The translations under genes and the position numbers were made by a program. A DNA stretch of 64,000 nucleotides from Bacteroidota bacterium (GTDB lineage Bacteria > Bacteroidota > Bacteroidia > Flavobacteriales > Weeksellaceae), in contig JAEXAR010000040.1 in assembly GCA_023394415.1 (NCBI GenBank), positions 62,001 through 126,000 on the forward strand, read 5' to 3'. The notes under the pieces are model-generated. The model saw only the letters and a program-made list of their open reading frames with translations, was not told the origin of the DNA and did no database searches. Positions 8,871-16,291 of this stretch are shown in pieces; positions within the stretch are counted from its first letter, which is position 1; each line of letters starts with the position of its first letter.

Positions 8871-9950
8871 ATGAAAAGTATTATTATAACCGGTGGTGCC
8901 GGATTTATTGGGTCTCACGTTGTTCGTGAATTTGTGAAGAATCTTCCCGAAACAAAAATTATCAACCTCGATGCCCTAACATACGCAGGAAATCTTGAAA
9001 ATTTGAAAGACATCGAAAACGAACCTAATTATGTTTTCGAAAAAGCTGATATTACAAGACCTGAAGAGCTAAAAGCAGTTTTTGATAAATATAAACCTGA
9101 TGCAATTGTACATTTAGCAGCAGAATCGCACGTGGACAGAAGCATCACTGATCCAAATGCGTTTATCAATACCAACGTTATTGGAACAGCTAATCTTCTT
9201 AATCTTTGCCGTGAAACCTGGACTTTAAACCCGGATCATACCCACGGAAATTTCCCTGATGAGAAAAGAACAAACCTGTTCTACCACGTTTCTACAGATG
9301 AGGTTTACGGTGCGCTTGGCGAAACCGGATTTTTTACTGAAGAAACTTCTTACGATCCAAAATCGCCATATTCTGCAAGTAAAGCAGCATCAGATCATTT
9401 AGTTCGTGCTTATGGTAATACTTACGGAATGCCGTTTATCATTTCTAACTGTTCCAATAATTATGGTCCAAATCATTTCCCTGAAAAACTGATTCCGCTT
9501 TGTATTCATAATATTTTAAATGAAAAACCATTGCCAATTTATGGCGACGGAAAATATACAAGAGATTGGCTTTATGTTATTGATCACGCCAAAGCCATAT
9601 TTCAAATTTTCCATGAAGCTAAAACAGGAGAAACCTACAACATAGGTGGTTGGAATGAGTGGCAGAATATTAGTTTAGTGAAAGAACTCATTAAACAGGT
9701 GGATGAAAAAATCGGAAAACCTGCAGGTTATTCAGAAAAACTAATCACTTTCGTAAAAGACAGACCTGGGCACGATAAACGTTACGCCATTGATGCTACA
9801 AAACTGGCTAATGATTTAGGCTGGAAACCTTCCGTAACTTTTGAAGAAGGCTTATCAAAAACCATCGATTGGTTTCTTGAAAATAAAGAGTGGCTTGATC
9901 ATGTTACATCAGGCGATTATCAAAAATATTACGACAAACAATACTCTTAG
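8871..9950 (+). CDS. rfbB: dTDP-glucose 4,6-dehydratase
   Basis: The 359-residue protein has an extended SDR fold: NAD-binding GGAGFIGSHVV at residues 7-17, HLAAESHVDRSI, the active-site STDEVYG, YSASKAASDHLV (YxxxK) and the substrate loop NCSNNYGPNHFPEKLIP. It turns dTDP-glucose into dTDP-4-keto-6-deoxyglucose, the branch point for rhamnose and other deoxysugars. Length and motifs match RfbB/RmlB without gaps. The gene is followed by a four-helix-bundle gene that separates it from rfbA. Confidence 0.96.
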   Translation: MKSIIITGGAGFIGSHVVREFVKNLPETKIINLDALTYAGNLENLKDIENEPNYVFEKADITRPEELKAVFDKYKPDAIVHLAAESHVDRSITDPNAFINTNVIGTANLLNLCRETWTLNPDHTHGNFPDEKRTNLFYHVSTDEVYGALGETGFFTEETSYDPKSPYSASKAASDHLVRAYGNTYGMPFIISNCSNNYGPNHFPEKLIPLCIHNILNEKPLPIYGDGKYTRDWLYVIDHAKAIFQIFHEAKTGETYNIGGWNEWQNISLVKELIKQVDEKIGKPAGYSEKLITFVKDRPGHDKRYAIDATKLANDLGWKPSVTFEEGLSKTIDWFLENKEWLDHVTSGDYQKYYDKQYS

Positions 9951-9992
9951 TAGAGTAATTGAGTAGAGAATTATTGAGTTATTGAGTTAGAA
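9951..9992 (+). repeat. Short-word repeat at the 5' edge of the four-helix-bundle gene
   Basis: ATTGAGTT occurs twice in tandem at 9973-9980 and 9981-9988, and degenerate copies start at 9951. The reverse complement AACTCAAT occurs at 10389-10396, past the other side of the gene's core. The repeat fills the whole gap between the rfbB stop and the next start codon. Confidence 0.6.
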
Positions 9993-10454
9993 ATGGGCTT
10001 GGTGAAATTTCATAAGGATTTAATTGTATATCAGAAATCATTTTCTTCTGCTATGGAAATCTATCGAATTTCAAGAAAGTTTCCAAGAGAAGAAACCTAC
10101 TCTCTAACAGACCAAATTTTGCGTTCTTCACGTTCAGTAAGTGCAAATATTACTGAAGCATGGCGTAAAAGAAGATACGAAAAATCTTTTATCGCAAAAT
10201 TAACAGATGCAGATGGTGAAGCAGCAGAAACCCAAAACTGGTTGGATTTTGCTTTTGCCTGTAAATATATTACTGAAGATGAACATTCAAAATTATTCGC
10301 GCTATATGATGAAATTTTGGCCTTATTAGTTTCAATGGTAAATAGCTCAGAAAAATGGACTTTCTCTGTTGAAAAAAAGAAAAGTGAAAACTCAATCACC
10401 CACAACTCAAATACTCCCAACTCAAATACTCCCAACTCAAATCCTATAAAATGA
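9993..10454 (+). CDS. Four-helix-bundle protein (S23/23S-rRNA intervening-sequence family, Avd-like fold)
   Basis: The 153-residue protein matches the TIGR02436 family in [59 protein letters not shown] and [15 protein letters not shown]. The family forms small helical oligomers. It was first seen in insertions of 23S rRNA genes and shares its fold with Avd of diversity-generating retroelements. Its cellular job outside those settings is not known. The last 20 residues (Asn/Thr/Pro/Ser-rich) are coded by a 15-base tandem repeat, so the original protein probably ended earlier. It overlaps rfbA by 4 bases and splits the rfb operon. Confidence 0.85.
   Translation: MGLVKFHKDLIVYQKSFSSAMEIYRISRKFPREETYSLTDQILRSSRSVSANITEAWRKRRYEKSFIAKLTDADGEAAETQNWLDFAFACKYITEDEHSKLFALYDEILALLVSMVNSSEKWTFSVEKKKSENSITHNSNTPNSNTPNSNPIK
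10404..10444 (+). repeat. 15-base tandem repeat coding the tail of the four-helix-bundle gene
   Basis: AACTCAAATACTCCC is present at 10404-10418 and 10419-10433, with a partial third copy at 10434-10444. A related AACTCAATCACC precedes it at 10389. It codes the TPNSN repeats at the C-terminus and is the inverted counterpart of the ATTGAGTT words before the gene. Confidence 0.85.
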
Positions 10455-11311
10455 AAGGAATTATATTAGCAGGTGGTTCTGGAACACGTTTATATCCTTT
10501 AACGATTGCTGTGAGCAAGCAACTGATGCCGGTTTATGATAAACCGATGATTTATTATCCCCTTTCAATATTATTGTTGGCAGGCATTAAAGAAATCTTA
10601 ATTATTACAACACCTCACGATCAAGAGTCTTTTCAGAAGCTCTTGGGAGATGGTTCACAAATTGGCTGTAAATTCGAATACAAAATTCAACCTTCTCCGG
10701 ATGGTTTAGCACAAGCTTTTATTTTGGGTGAAGAGTTTATTGGAGATGATTCTGTGGCTTTGGTGTTAGGTGATAATATATTTTATGGAACCGGTTTGGC
10801 AAATCTTTTAGAGAGTAAAACTAATGTTAAGGGTGGTTGTGTTTTTGCCTATCAAGTTACCGATCCAGAAAGATATGGTGTGGTAGAATTTGATGAAAAT
10901 TTCAAGGCTCTTTCCATTGAAGAAAAACCTTCAAATCCAAAATCTAATTTTGCAGTTCCGGGATTGTACTTTTATGACAATTCTGTTGTTGAATATGCTA
11001 AAAACCTGAAGCCTTCACCAAGAGGTGAACTTGAAATTACCGACATTAATAAAATTTATCTTGAAAAAGGACAGTTGGAAGTGGGCGTAATGTCACGAGG
11101 AACAGCTTGGTTGGATACGGGAACTTTCGATTCACTTCACGAGGCATCTGAGTTTGTAAAAGTTTTGGAGAAAAGACAAGGCTTTAAAATTTCTTGTATT
11201 GAAGAAATTGCTTACAAAAAAGGATTCATAAACCAAGAACAACTTTTAGCTGCTGCTCATAAATATGGTAAATCTGGTTATGGAGATTATTTAAAGTCTC
11301 TGGTAAAATAG
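10451..11311 (+). CDS. rfbA: Glucose-1-phosphate thymidylyltransferase
   Basis: The 286-residue protein has the nucleotidyltransferase signature [16 protein letters not shown] at the N-terminus, [26 protein letters not shown] and [13 protein letters not shown], all standard for RfbA/RmlA. It makes dTDP-glucose from dTTP and glucose-1-phosphate, the first step ahead of rfbB. The start ATG overlaps the stop of the four-helix-bundle gene (ATGA). A clear terminator follows. No rfbD (reductase) is present after it in this window. Confidence 0.96.
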   Translation: MKGIILAGGSGTRLYPLTIAVSKQLMPVYDKPMIYYPLSILLLAGIKEILIITTPHDQESFQKLLGDGSQIGCKFEYKIQPSPDGLAQAFILGEEFIGDDSVALVLGDNIFYGTGLANLLESKTNVKGGCVFAYQVTDPERYGVVEFDENFKALSIEEKPSNPKSNFAVPGLYFYDNSVVEYAKNLKPSPRGELEITDINKIYLEKGQLEVGVMSRGTAWLDTGTFDSLHEASEFVKVLEKRQGFKISCIEEIAYKKGFINQEQLLAAAHKYGKSGYGDYLKSLVK

Positions 11312-11335
11312 ATTTTGCTAGAATATAAAATGAAG

Positions 11336-11363
11336 AGAACCAATAGATTTGGTTCTTTTTTTT
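11336..11363 (+). terminator. Rho-independent terminator after rfbA
   Basis: Stem AGAACCAA / TTGGTTCT (11336-11343 and 11349-11356) with loop TAGAT, followed by a run of eight T. It closes the dTDP-sugar operon. Confidence 0.85.
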
Positions 11364-11376
11364 ATTGCTAAATTTG
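11349..11376 (+). promoter_or_regulatory. rimO promoter
   Basis: A -33 TTG at 11349-11351 and an exact -7 box TAAATTTG at 11369-11376 are separated by 17 bases, as in Bacteroidota promoters. The -33 element lies in the right arm of the rfbA terminator. The leader would be about 60 bases. Confidence 0.55.
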
Positions 11377-11443
11377 CACCCTGTAATTCTGACCGAACTC
11401 AAAAGTCACAATTTAATTTTTAAAATTAACCACAATCTTTATA

Positions 11444-12745
11444 ATGCGTACAAAATCAATTGGAAAAAAGAAAATCAATATTATCACATTAGGCTGTTCT
11501 AAAAACGTGGTAGACTCTGAAGTTTTGATGGGTCAGCTGCAAGCAAACGGTAAAGAAGTGGTACACGAAGATCGTGGTGATATTGTCGTTATTAATACCT
11601 GCGGATTTATTGATAATGCCAAGGAAGAAAGCGTGAATACAATTTTGGATGCGGTGCAAGCAAAAGAACGTGGAGAGATTGAAAAGGTTTTTGTGATGGG
11701 TTGCTTATCAGAAAGATATAAAGACGATTTGGTAAGAGAAATTCCGGATGTAGACCAATATTTTGGAACCAGGGACTTGCCGGTTTTGCTAAAACATTTA
11801 GGTGCTGATTATAAACACGAATTGGTTGGCGAAAGATTAACCACTACTCCAAAACATTACGCTTACCTTAAAATTTCAGAAGGTTGCGACAGGCCTTGTT
11901 CATTTTGTGCTATTCCGTTAATGAGAGGCGGACACGTTTCTAAACCCATTGAAAATTTGGTTATGGAAGCTGAAAATCTTGCTAAAAAAGGAACCAAAGA
12001 GCTGATCTTAATCGCACAGGATTTAACCTATTACGGACTCGATATTTATAAAAAAAGAGCTTTAGCTGATTTGCTTTTAAGACTTGTAAAAGTGGACGGC
12101 ATTGAATGGATTCGACTTCATTACGCTTTCCCTTCAGGTTTCCCTGAAGATGTTCTGAAAGTTATTAAAAATGAACCAAAAGTTTGTAATTATATCGATA
12201 TTCCTTTGCAGCACATCAATTCAGATTTGTTGAAATCGATGAAACGTGGAACAACACACGAGAAAACGAATGCTCTTTTGGCAAAATTCAGGGAGAAAGT
12301 TCCGGATATGGCTATTAGAACAACATTAATCGTTGGTTATCCCGGTGAGACTGAAGAGCGTTTTCAGGAACTGAAAGAATGGGTGCGAGAACAGCGTTTC
12401 GATAGATTAGGGTGTTTCACTTATTCTCACGAAGAAAATACAACCGCTTATGTCTTAACAGATGATGTGCCACAAGAAGTGAAAGAGGCACGCGTGGAAG
12501 AGATTATGGAACTGCAATCCCAGATTTCTTGGGAGAAGAATCAGGAGAAAATTGGACACGTTTTTAAATGTATTTTCGATCGTAAAGAAGGTAATTATTT
12601 TGTTGGAAGAACGGAATTCGATTCACCGGATGTTGATAATACTGTTTTGGTATCTGCAGAAAATACCTACATCTCTATTGGTGATTTTGCAAATGTAAAA
12701 ATTACTTCGGCTGAAGAATTTGATTTATATGGTGAATTAATTTAA
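11444..12745 (+). CDS. rimO: Ribosomal protein S12 methylthiotransferase
   Basis: The 433-residue radical SAM enzyme starts with the methylthiotransferase domain (INIITLGCSKNVVDSEVLMG, VVINTCGFIDNAKEES). The SAM cluster CxxxCxxC follows at Cys148, Cys152 and Cys155 (SEGCDRPCSFCAIP), and a C-terminal TRAM domain ends the protein. The three extra Cys of the second 4Fe-4S cluster are visible in LGCSK, NTCGF and MGCLSERY. RimO adds a methylthio group to an Asp of ribosomal protein S12; LGCSKN and the short TRAM end favour RimO over MiaB. It is a single-gene unit between two terminators. Confidence 0.94.
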   Translation: MRTKSIGKKKINIITLGCSKNVVDSEVLMGQLQANGKEVVHEDRGDIVVINTCGFIDNAKEESVNTILDAVQAKERGEIEKVFVMGCLSERYKDDLVREIPDVDQYFGTRDLPVLLKHLGADYKHELVGERLTTTPKHYAYLKISEGCDRPCSFCAIPLMRGGHVSKPIENLVMEAENLAKKGTKELILIAQDLTYYGLDIYKKRALADLLLRLVKVDGIEWIRLHYAFPSGFPEDVLKVIKNEPKVCNYIDIPLQHINSDLLKSMKRGTTHEKTNALLAKFREKVPDMAIRTTLIVGYPGETEERFQELKEWVREQRFDRLGCFTYSHEENTTAYVLTDDVPQEVKEARVEEIMELQSQISWEKNQEKIGHVFKCIFDRKEGNYFVGRTEFDSPDVDNTVLVSAENTYISIGDFANVKITSAEEFDLYGELI

Positions 12746-12767
12746 CCAAAATCAATTAAATATAACG

Positions 12768-12797
12768 AAGCCTTTCAAAATTTTGAAAGGCTTTTAT
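12768..12797 (+). terminator. Rho-independent terminator after rimO
   Basis: Perfect palindrome AAGCCTTTCAAAA / TTTTGAAAGGCTT (12768-12793) followed by TTTATT. Confidence 0.82.
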
Positions 12798-12904
12798 TAT
12801 GAAATTAAATATTATAAAATATACTGATAATCAAATTGTTAAAGATTTTTATTTAATATATTATCCATAAAATAGTTAATTTAATTAACTTTTAAAGTTC
12901 TTTT

Positions 12905-12999
12905 TTAACATTTTTTAACAAATTCTCTGATTTCCCATAACCAAGCACATTACAAGGTTATTTAACAAAATTTTAACAATTTGTTAAGAAGGTTTAACA
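12905..12999 (+). promoter_or_regulatory. Cluster of TTAACA words upstream of the RlpA-like gene
   Basis: TTAACA occurs at 12905, 12915, 12962, 12973 and 12994 and inverted (TGTTAA) at 12982. The copies at 12973 and 12982 form a 6+3+6 dyad. The cluster ends 10 bases before the -33 TTG, so a protein-binding role is possible. AT-richness alone could produce some copies. Confidence 0.35.
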
Positions 13000-13008
13000 A
13001 TCTGAATT

Positions 13009-13037
13009 TTGTTCGTAAAAAGTCGGCTATACCTTTG
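13009..13037 (+). promoter_or_regulatory. Promoter of the RlpA-like gene
   Basis: -33 TTG at 13009-13011 and -7 TACCTTTG at 13030-13037 with an 18-base spacer match the Bacteroidota consensus TTG/TAnnTTTG. Confidence 0.7.
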
Positions 13038-13066
13038 CCTCGTCAAAACCAAAAAAATAATTCAAA

Positions 13067-13444
13067 ATGATGAAAAGAGCAATTCTCGTAATCATAATGA
13101 TGATTTCAACTCTTGGTATGTATTCTTTCAAATATGATACCAATGATAACGATGAGGTGAAAACAAGTTATGCGTCGTATTATCACGACAAATTCAATGG
13201 TAGAAAAACTGCAAGTGGTGCAATTTTCAGTAATTCAAAATTCACTGCTGCGCACAGAACTCTTAAGTTCGGTACCAAAGTTAAAGTTACTAATATTAAA
13301 AACGGTGAAAGCGTTATAGTAACTATTAACGATAGAGGACCTTTCCATTCTTCAAGAGCATTAGATTTATCTAAAGCTGCTTACGATGAAATCGGAAGTC
13401 TTGCATCAGGTACAATGCCGATTGAATATCAAGTTATCGATTAA
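13067..13444 (+). CDS. Small RlpA-like double-psi beta-barrel protein
   Basis: The 125-residue protein has an N-terminal hydrophobic export signal (AILVIIMMISTLGMYSF). A single RlpA-like barrel follows: TSYASYYHDKFNGRKTASGA, LKFGTKVKVTN and VTINDRGPFHSSRALDLSKA, with the conserved Asp of DRGP. RlpA proteins act on peptidoglycan, some as lytic transglycosylases that cut glycan strands without stem peptides. This copy lacks a SPOR domain, so septal targeting is uncertain. The ATG at 13070 is an equally good start. It has its own promoter and terminator. Confidence 0.85.
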   Translation: MMKRAILVIIMMISTLGMYSFKYDTNDNDEVKTSYASYYHDKFNGRKTASGAIFSNSKFTAAHRTLKFGTKVKVTNIKNGESVIVTINDRGPFHSSRALDLSKAAYDEIGSLASGTMPIEYQVID

Positions 13445-13468
13445 ACATTTACGTTTTATTAAAAATGC

Positions 13469-13496
13469 AAGCCAACTTAGACGTTGGCTTTTTTTA
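13469..13496 (+). terminator. Terminator after the RlpA-like gene
   Basis: Stem AAGCCAAC / GTTGGCTT with loop TTAGAC and a T run to 13495. Confidence 0.87.
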
Positions 13497-13624
13497 TTTA
13501 ACGAGGTACGGGTTACGAGATGCGAGATTCAGGGTAGATGTTTTTAAGTTCAAAAGAACTTAGTTATCATAAAATTTTCTTCAAACTTCATCGGTTTCCC
13601 AATAAAAACATGTAAAAGGCAACA

Positions 13625-14383
13625 TTAAATCTCAACTAAAACCGGACAATGATCTGAATGAAATACCTCTTTCAATATTACGGCTCTTTGTAAACGGTCT
13701 TTCATTGTATAGGAAACAAAATTATAATCCAAACGCCAACCTTTGTTACGCTCACGAGAATTCTGCCTGTAGCTCCACCAAGAATAATGGTCTGGCTGAT
13801 TATTGAAAAACCTAAAACTGTCAATCAGTTCACATTCCTCTATAAACTTTGTCATCCATGCTCTTTCCATCGGAAGAAAACCGGAAACATTCTTCAAACC
13901 AACCGGATTATGAATGTCAATGGGTTTATGACAGATATTAAAATCACCCGAAATTATGAGATTTGGGATCGTTTTCTTTAGATCTTTTATATAATCAAGA
14001 AAATCGTAGCAGAACTGCATTTTAAAGTCTAAACGTTCAATATTTGAAGCAGACGGCACATAAACAGAAATCACAGAAAAATCATCAAAATCTGCCCTCA
14101 AAATCCGTCCTTCAGAATCGTAGTGTTCAATACCGCAGCCGTAAACAATGTTATTCGGTTTTATTTTGGATGCAATGCCAACACCGGAATAACCTTTCCG
14201 CACTGCTGAATGCCAGTAACTGTGATAGCCAATTTGTTCTAAAGCTTCAATGTCAATTTGGTCGTTTCCGGCTTTGCTTTCCTGTATGCAGATAATGTCT
14301 GGATCTGCCACTTTTAGCCAGCCTACAAAATCTTTCGTAAAAGCAGCACGAATTCCGTTAACGTTATAACTGATGATTTTCAT
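13625..14383 (-). CDS. xth: Exodeoxyribonuclease III (AP endonuclease family)
   Basis: The 252-residue protein is full length for the ExoIII/APE family. Visible motifs are KIISYNVNGIRAAFTKDF, the metal-binding Glu in ICIQESKA, SGDFNICHKPIDI, WRLDYNFVSYTM and the catalytic HSDHCPVLVEI at the end. It cuts DNA at abasic sites and degrades 3' ends during base excision repair in the cytoplasm. It is transcribed alone on the minus strand, convergent with the RlpA-like gene. A CAAAGATA box (inverse of TATCTTTG) lies 17 bases upstream of the start. Confidence 0.93.
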   Translation of the reverse strand: MKIISYNVNGIRAAFTKDFVGWLKVADPDIICIQESKAGNDQIDIEALEQIGYHSYWHSAVRKGYSGVGIASKIKPNNIVYGCGIEHYDSEGRILRADFDDFSVISVYVPSASNIERLDFKMQFCYDFLDYIKDLKKTIPNLIISGDFNICHKPIDIHNPVGLKNVSGFLPMERAWMTKFIEECELIDSFRFFNNQPDHYSWWSYRQNSRERNKGWRLDYNFVSYTMKDRLQRAVILKEVFHSDHCPVLVEI

Positions 14384-14400
14384 TATTTAACACAAAGTCA

Positions 14401-14408
14401 CAAAGATA
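14401..14408 (-). promoter_or_regulatory. Promoter -7 box of xth
   Basis: Reads TATCTTTG on the minus strand, an exact TAnnTTTG match 17 bases before the start codon. It lies in a run of ACAAAG words, so it may also be part of a repeat. Confidence 0.45.
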
Positions 14409-14529
14409 ATGACAATGTTCACAAATTATTAAATTTTGAATTTATTAATTAAAAACGTTGTACAATATTTGGACAGCCTTTGTAATCTTATATTCCAACG
14501 TAAATAGGAACTTTAAACTTGAAACCTGA

Positions 14530-14572
14530 TACAAAAACAAAGCGGAAGAAATCAAAATGACTTCCTCCGCCT
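14530..14572 (-). terminator. Weak terminator after porX
   Basis: On the minus strand GCGGAGGAAG (14570-14561) can pair imperfectly with CTTCCGC (14548-14542), and a U-rich run follows. The stem has a bulge. Confidence 0.4.
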
Positions 14573-14605
14573 AAAACCCAAAATCAAATAAACTATGAAA
14601 AAAAA

Positions 14606-16150
14606 CTATTTGGGTTCTAATATGCTAATCGGGATTATACACTCTTCCAGTGAAATCCCTCCGTGTTGATAAGTGTCTTTATAATAATTCACAAAGTGGT
14701 TGTAGTTTTTTGGATAAGCCAGAAAAATGTTGTTCTTCGCAAAGATGTATTTCGAACTTAAATTTCCCTTTGGTAAAAACATTTTTTCCGGATTTGAAAC
14801 AGCCCAAACATCCGAGTCTTCATAGGTTAAGCTTCTTCCGGTTTTATATCGAATGTTAGTCGAAGTTTCTCTGTCGCCAACTACTTTACTAGGTTTTTTC
14901 ACATAAATCATACCATGATCAGTTGTAATTACTAGTTTAAATCCATTTTCTGCCGCCGCTTTAATGATTTTTATTAAAGATGAATTCTCGAACCAATTGT
15001 AAGTGAGAGAACGGAAGGTTTTATCATCTCTAATCAACTGATCTACAATCGAATTATCGGTTTTTGCGTGAGAGAGGATGTCGATAAAGTTGTACACAAT
15101 CACCAGTAAATTATTGTTTTTGTGCTGGTTAAAATCATCTAAAATCTTTCTTTCAAAATCTGCATTTAGGATTTTAAGATATTTCATCGTTTTTGATGAT
15201 AATCCCAATCGTTTCAGCTGGTCTTCCAGGAAATCACGTTCAAATTCATTTTTATTGCCTTCTTCGTTATCATTAAACCATTTATCAGGGAAACGTTTTT
15301 CAATTTCAGATGGCATTAATCCTGCGAAAAAGGAATTCCTAGCATATTGTGTTGCTGTTGGCAAGATGCTGTAATAATAATCTTCAGATGTTTTGTTATA
15401 AAATCTCGTAAAAAGTGGCTCAATCACTTTCCATTGGTCGTAACGAAGATTATCAATCATCAATAGCAAAACCTTATCATTTTCAACCTCTGGTTTCACC
15501 TTTTCTTTAAACAAAGTGTGGCTCATCATTGGTTTTTCGTTGCTGTGAAGCCATTCTTCGTAGTTGCTTTCTACAAATTTGGCAAATTGTATATTGGCTT
15601 CTTCTTTTTGAGACTGCAATAAATCTGCAAATTCGTTATCAAAAACACGATCAAATTTAATTTCCCAGTTGAGGATTTTCTTGTAATACTCTGCCCAATC
15701 TTGAAAAGTTCTCAAGTAGGAGAGTTCCATACTTAAATTTCTAAATTCCTGCTGATACTCTAAAATCGTCTTTTGCTCTACCAAAATGTCTTCCTGCAAA
15801 TTTTTCTTCAGTGAAAGCAAAACCTGGTTTGGATTTACCGGTTTCAGGATATAATCTGAAATCTGTGATCCAATCGCCTGTTCCATAATGTGCTCCTCTT
15901 CATTTTTGGTAACCATTACGATTTTCAAAGCGCTATCTTTACCTTTAATCATTGGGATGGCTTCAATGCCTGAAATTCCTGGCATATTTTCATCCAAAAG
16001 TGTGAGGGCAAAATTTTCATTTTCAATAAGTTCCAATGCCTCGTTCACATTGTTTACTGGTGTTACTTCGTAACCTTTCTTTTCAAGAAAAACAATGTGT
16101 GGTTTCAGTAAATCCACTTCATCATCAATCCATAATATCTTTCCTGACAT
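14606..16150 (-). CDS. porX: Type IX secretion response regulator with PglZ phosphatase domain
   Basis: The 514-residue protein has an N-terminal receiver domain (residues 1-120) with acidic pair Asp9-Asp10 (LWIDDEVDLL), phospho-acceptor Asp53 in LLDENMPG, the Thr of MVTKNEEEH and the Lys of YILKPVNPNQ. A linker and a PglZ/alkaline-phosphatase-like domain follow (LLLMIDNLRYDQW, LVITTDHGMIYVKKP, HGGISLEECIIPISIL). This layout is that of PorX, which is phosphorylated by PorY and controls type IX secretion genes in Bacteroidota; the PglZ part cleaves oligonucleotides in studied members (family knowledge). The PorY kinase is not in the window. Confidence 0.93.
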   Translation of the reverse strand: MSGKILWIDDEVDLLKPHIVFLEKKGYEVTPVNNVNEALELIENENFALTLLDENMPGISGIEAIPMIKGKDSALKIVMVTKNEEEHIMEQAIGSQISDYILKPVNPNQVLLSLKKNLQEDILVEQKTILEYQQEFRNLSMELSYLRTFQDWAEYYKKILNWEIKFDRVFDNEFADLLQSQKEEANIQFAKFVESNYEEWLHSNEKPMMSHTLFKEKVKPEVENDKVLLLMIDNLRYDQWKVIEPLFTRFYNKTSEDYYYSILPTATQYARNSFFAGLMPSEIEKRFPDKWFNDNEEGNKNEFERDFLEDQLKRLGLSSKTMKYLKILNADFERKILDDFNQHKNNNLLVIVYNFIDILSHAKTDNSIVDQLIRDDKTFRSLTYNWFENSSLIKIIKAAAENGFKLVITTDHGMIYVKKPSKVVGDRETSTNIRYKTGRSLTYEDSDVWAVSNPEKMFLPKGNLSSKYIFAKNNIFLAYPKNYNHFVNYYKDTYQHGGISLEECIIPISILEPK

Positions 16151-16183
16151 ATATTTTTTCTTATTTTACATGAGATTAAGTCC

Positions 16184-16191
16184 AAAAATAC
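16184..16191 (-). promoter_or_regulatory. Promoter -7 box of porX
   Basis: Reads TATTTTTG on the minus strand, 33 bases before the porX start codon. No -33 element is obvious. Confidence 0.4.
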
Positions 16192-16261
16192 GACCAAAAG
16201 CTGTTAAGTTTAATGTAAAATATAAACCAAAATAGTTAAAAATAAGTTAAACATAAATGCC

Positions 16262-16269
16262 TAAATTTG
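16262..16269 (+). promoter_or_regulatory. Promoter -7 box of the HD-domain gene
   Basis: TAAATTTG, an exact consensus match 22 bases before the GTG start; no clear -33 TTG. Confidence 0.5.
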
Positions 16270-16291
16270 TAACAACAATCATTTACAACAC

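Larger units (their letters stand above)
12746..13066. other. 321-base gene-free stretch between rimO and the RlpA-like gene
   Basis: It holds the rimO terminator, a very AT-rich tract, a cluster of six TTAACA words in either orientation (12905-12999) and the promoter of the downstream gene. No open reading frame or RNA gene was recognised. Confidence 0.7.

Noticed and set aside
10404..10444. Tandem 15-base repeats as a possible CRISPR array
   Set aside because: The units are directly tandem with no spacers, code in frame for the protein tail, and there are fewer than three full copies.
9951..10450. A complete diversity-generating retroelement around the Avd-like gene
   Set aside because: No reverse transcriptase, template repeat or variable repeat was found nearby.
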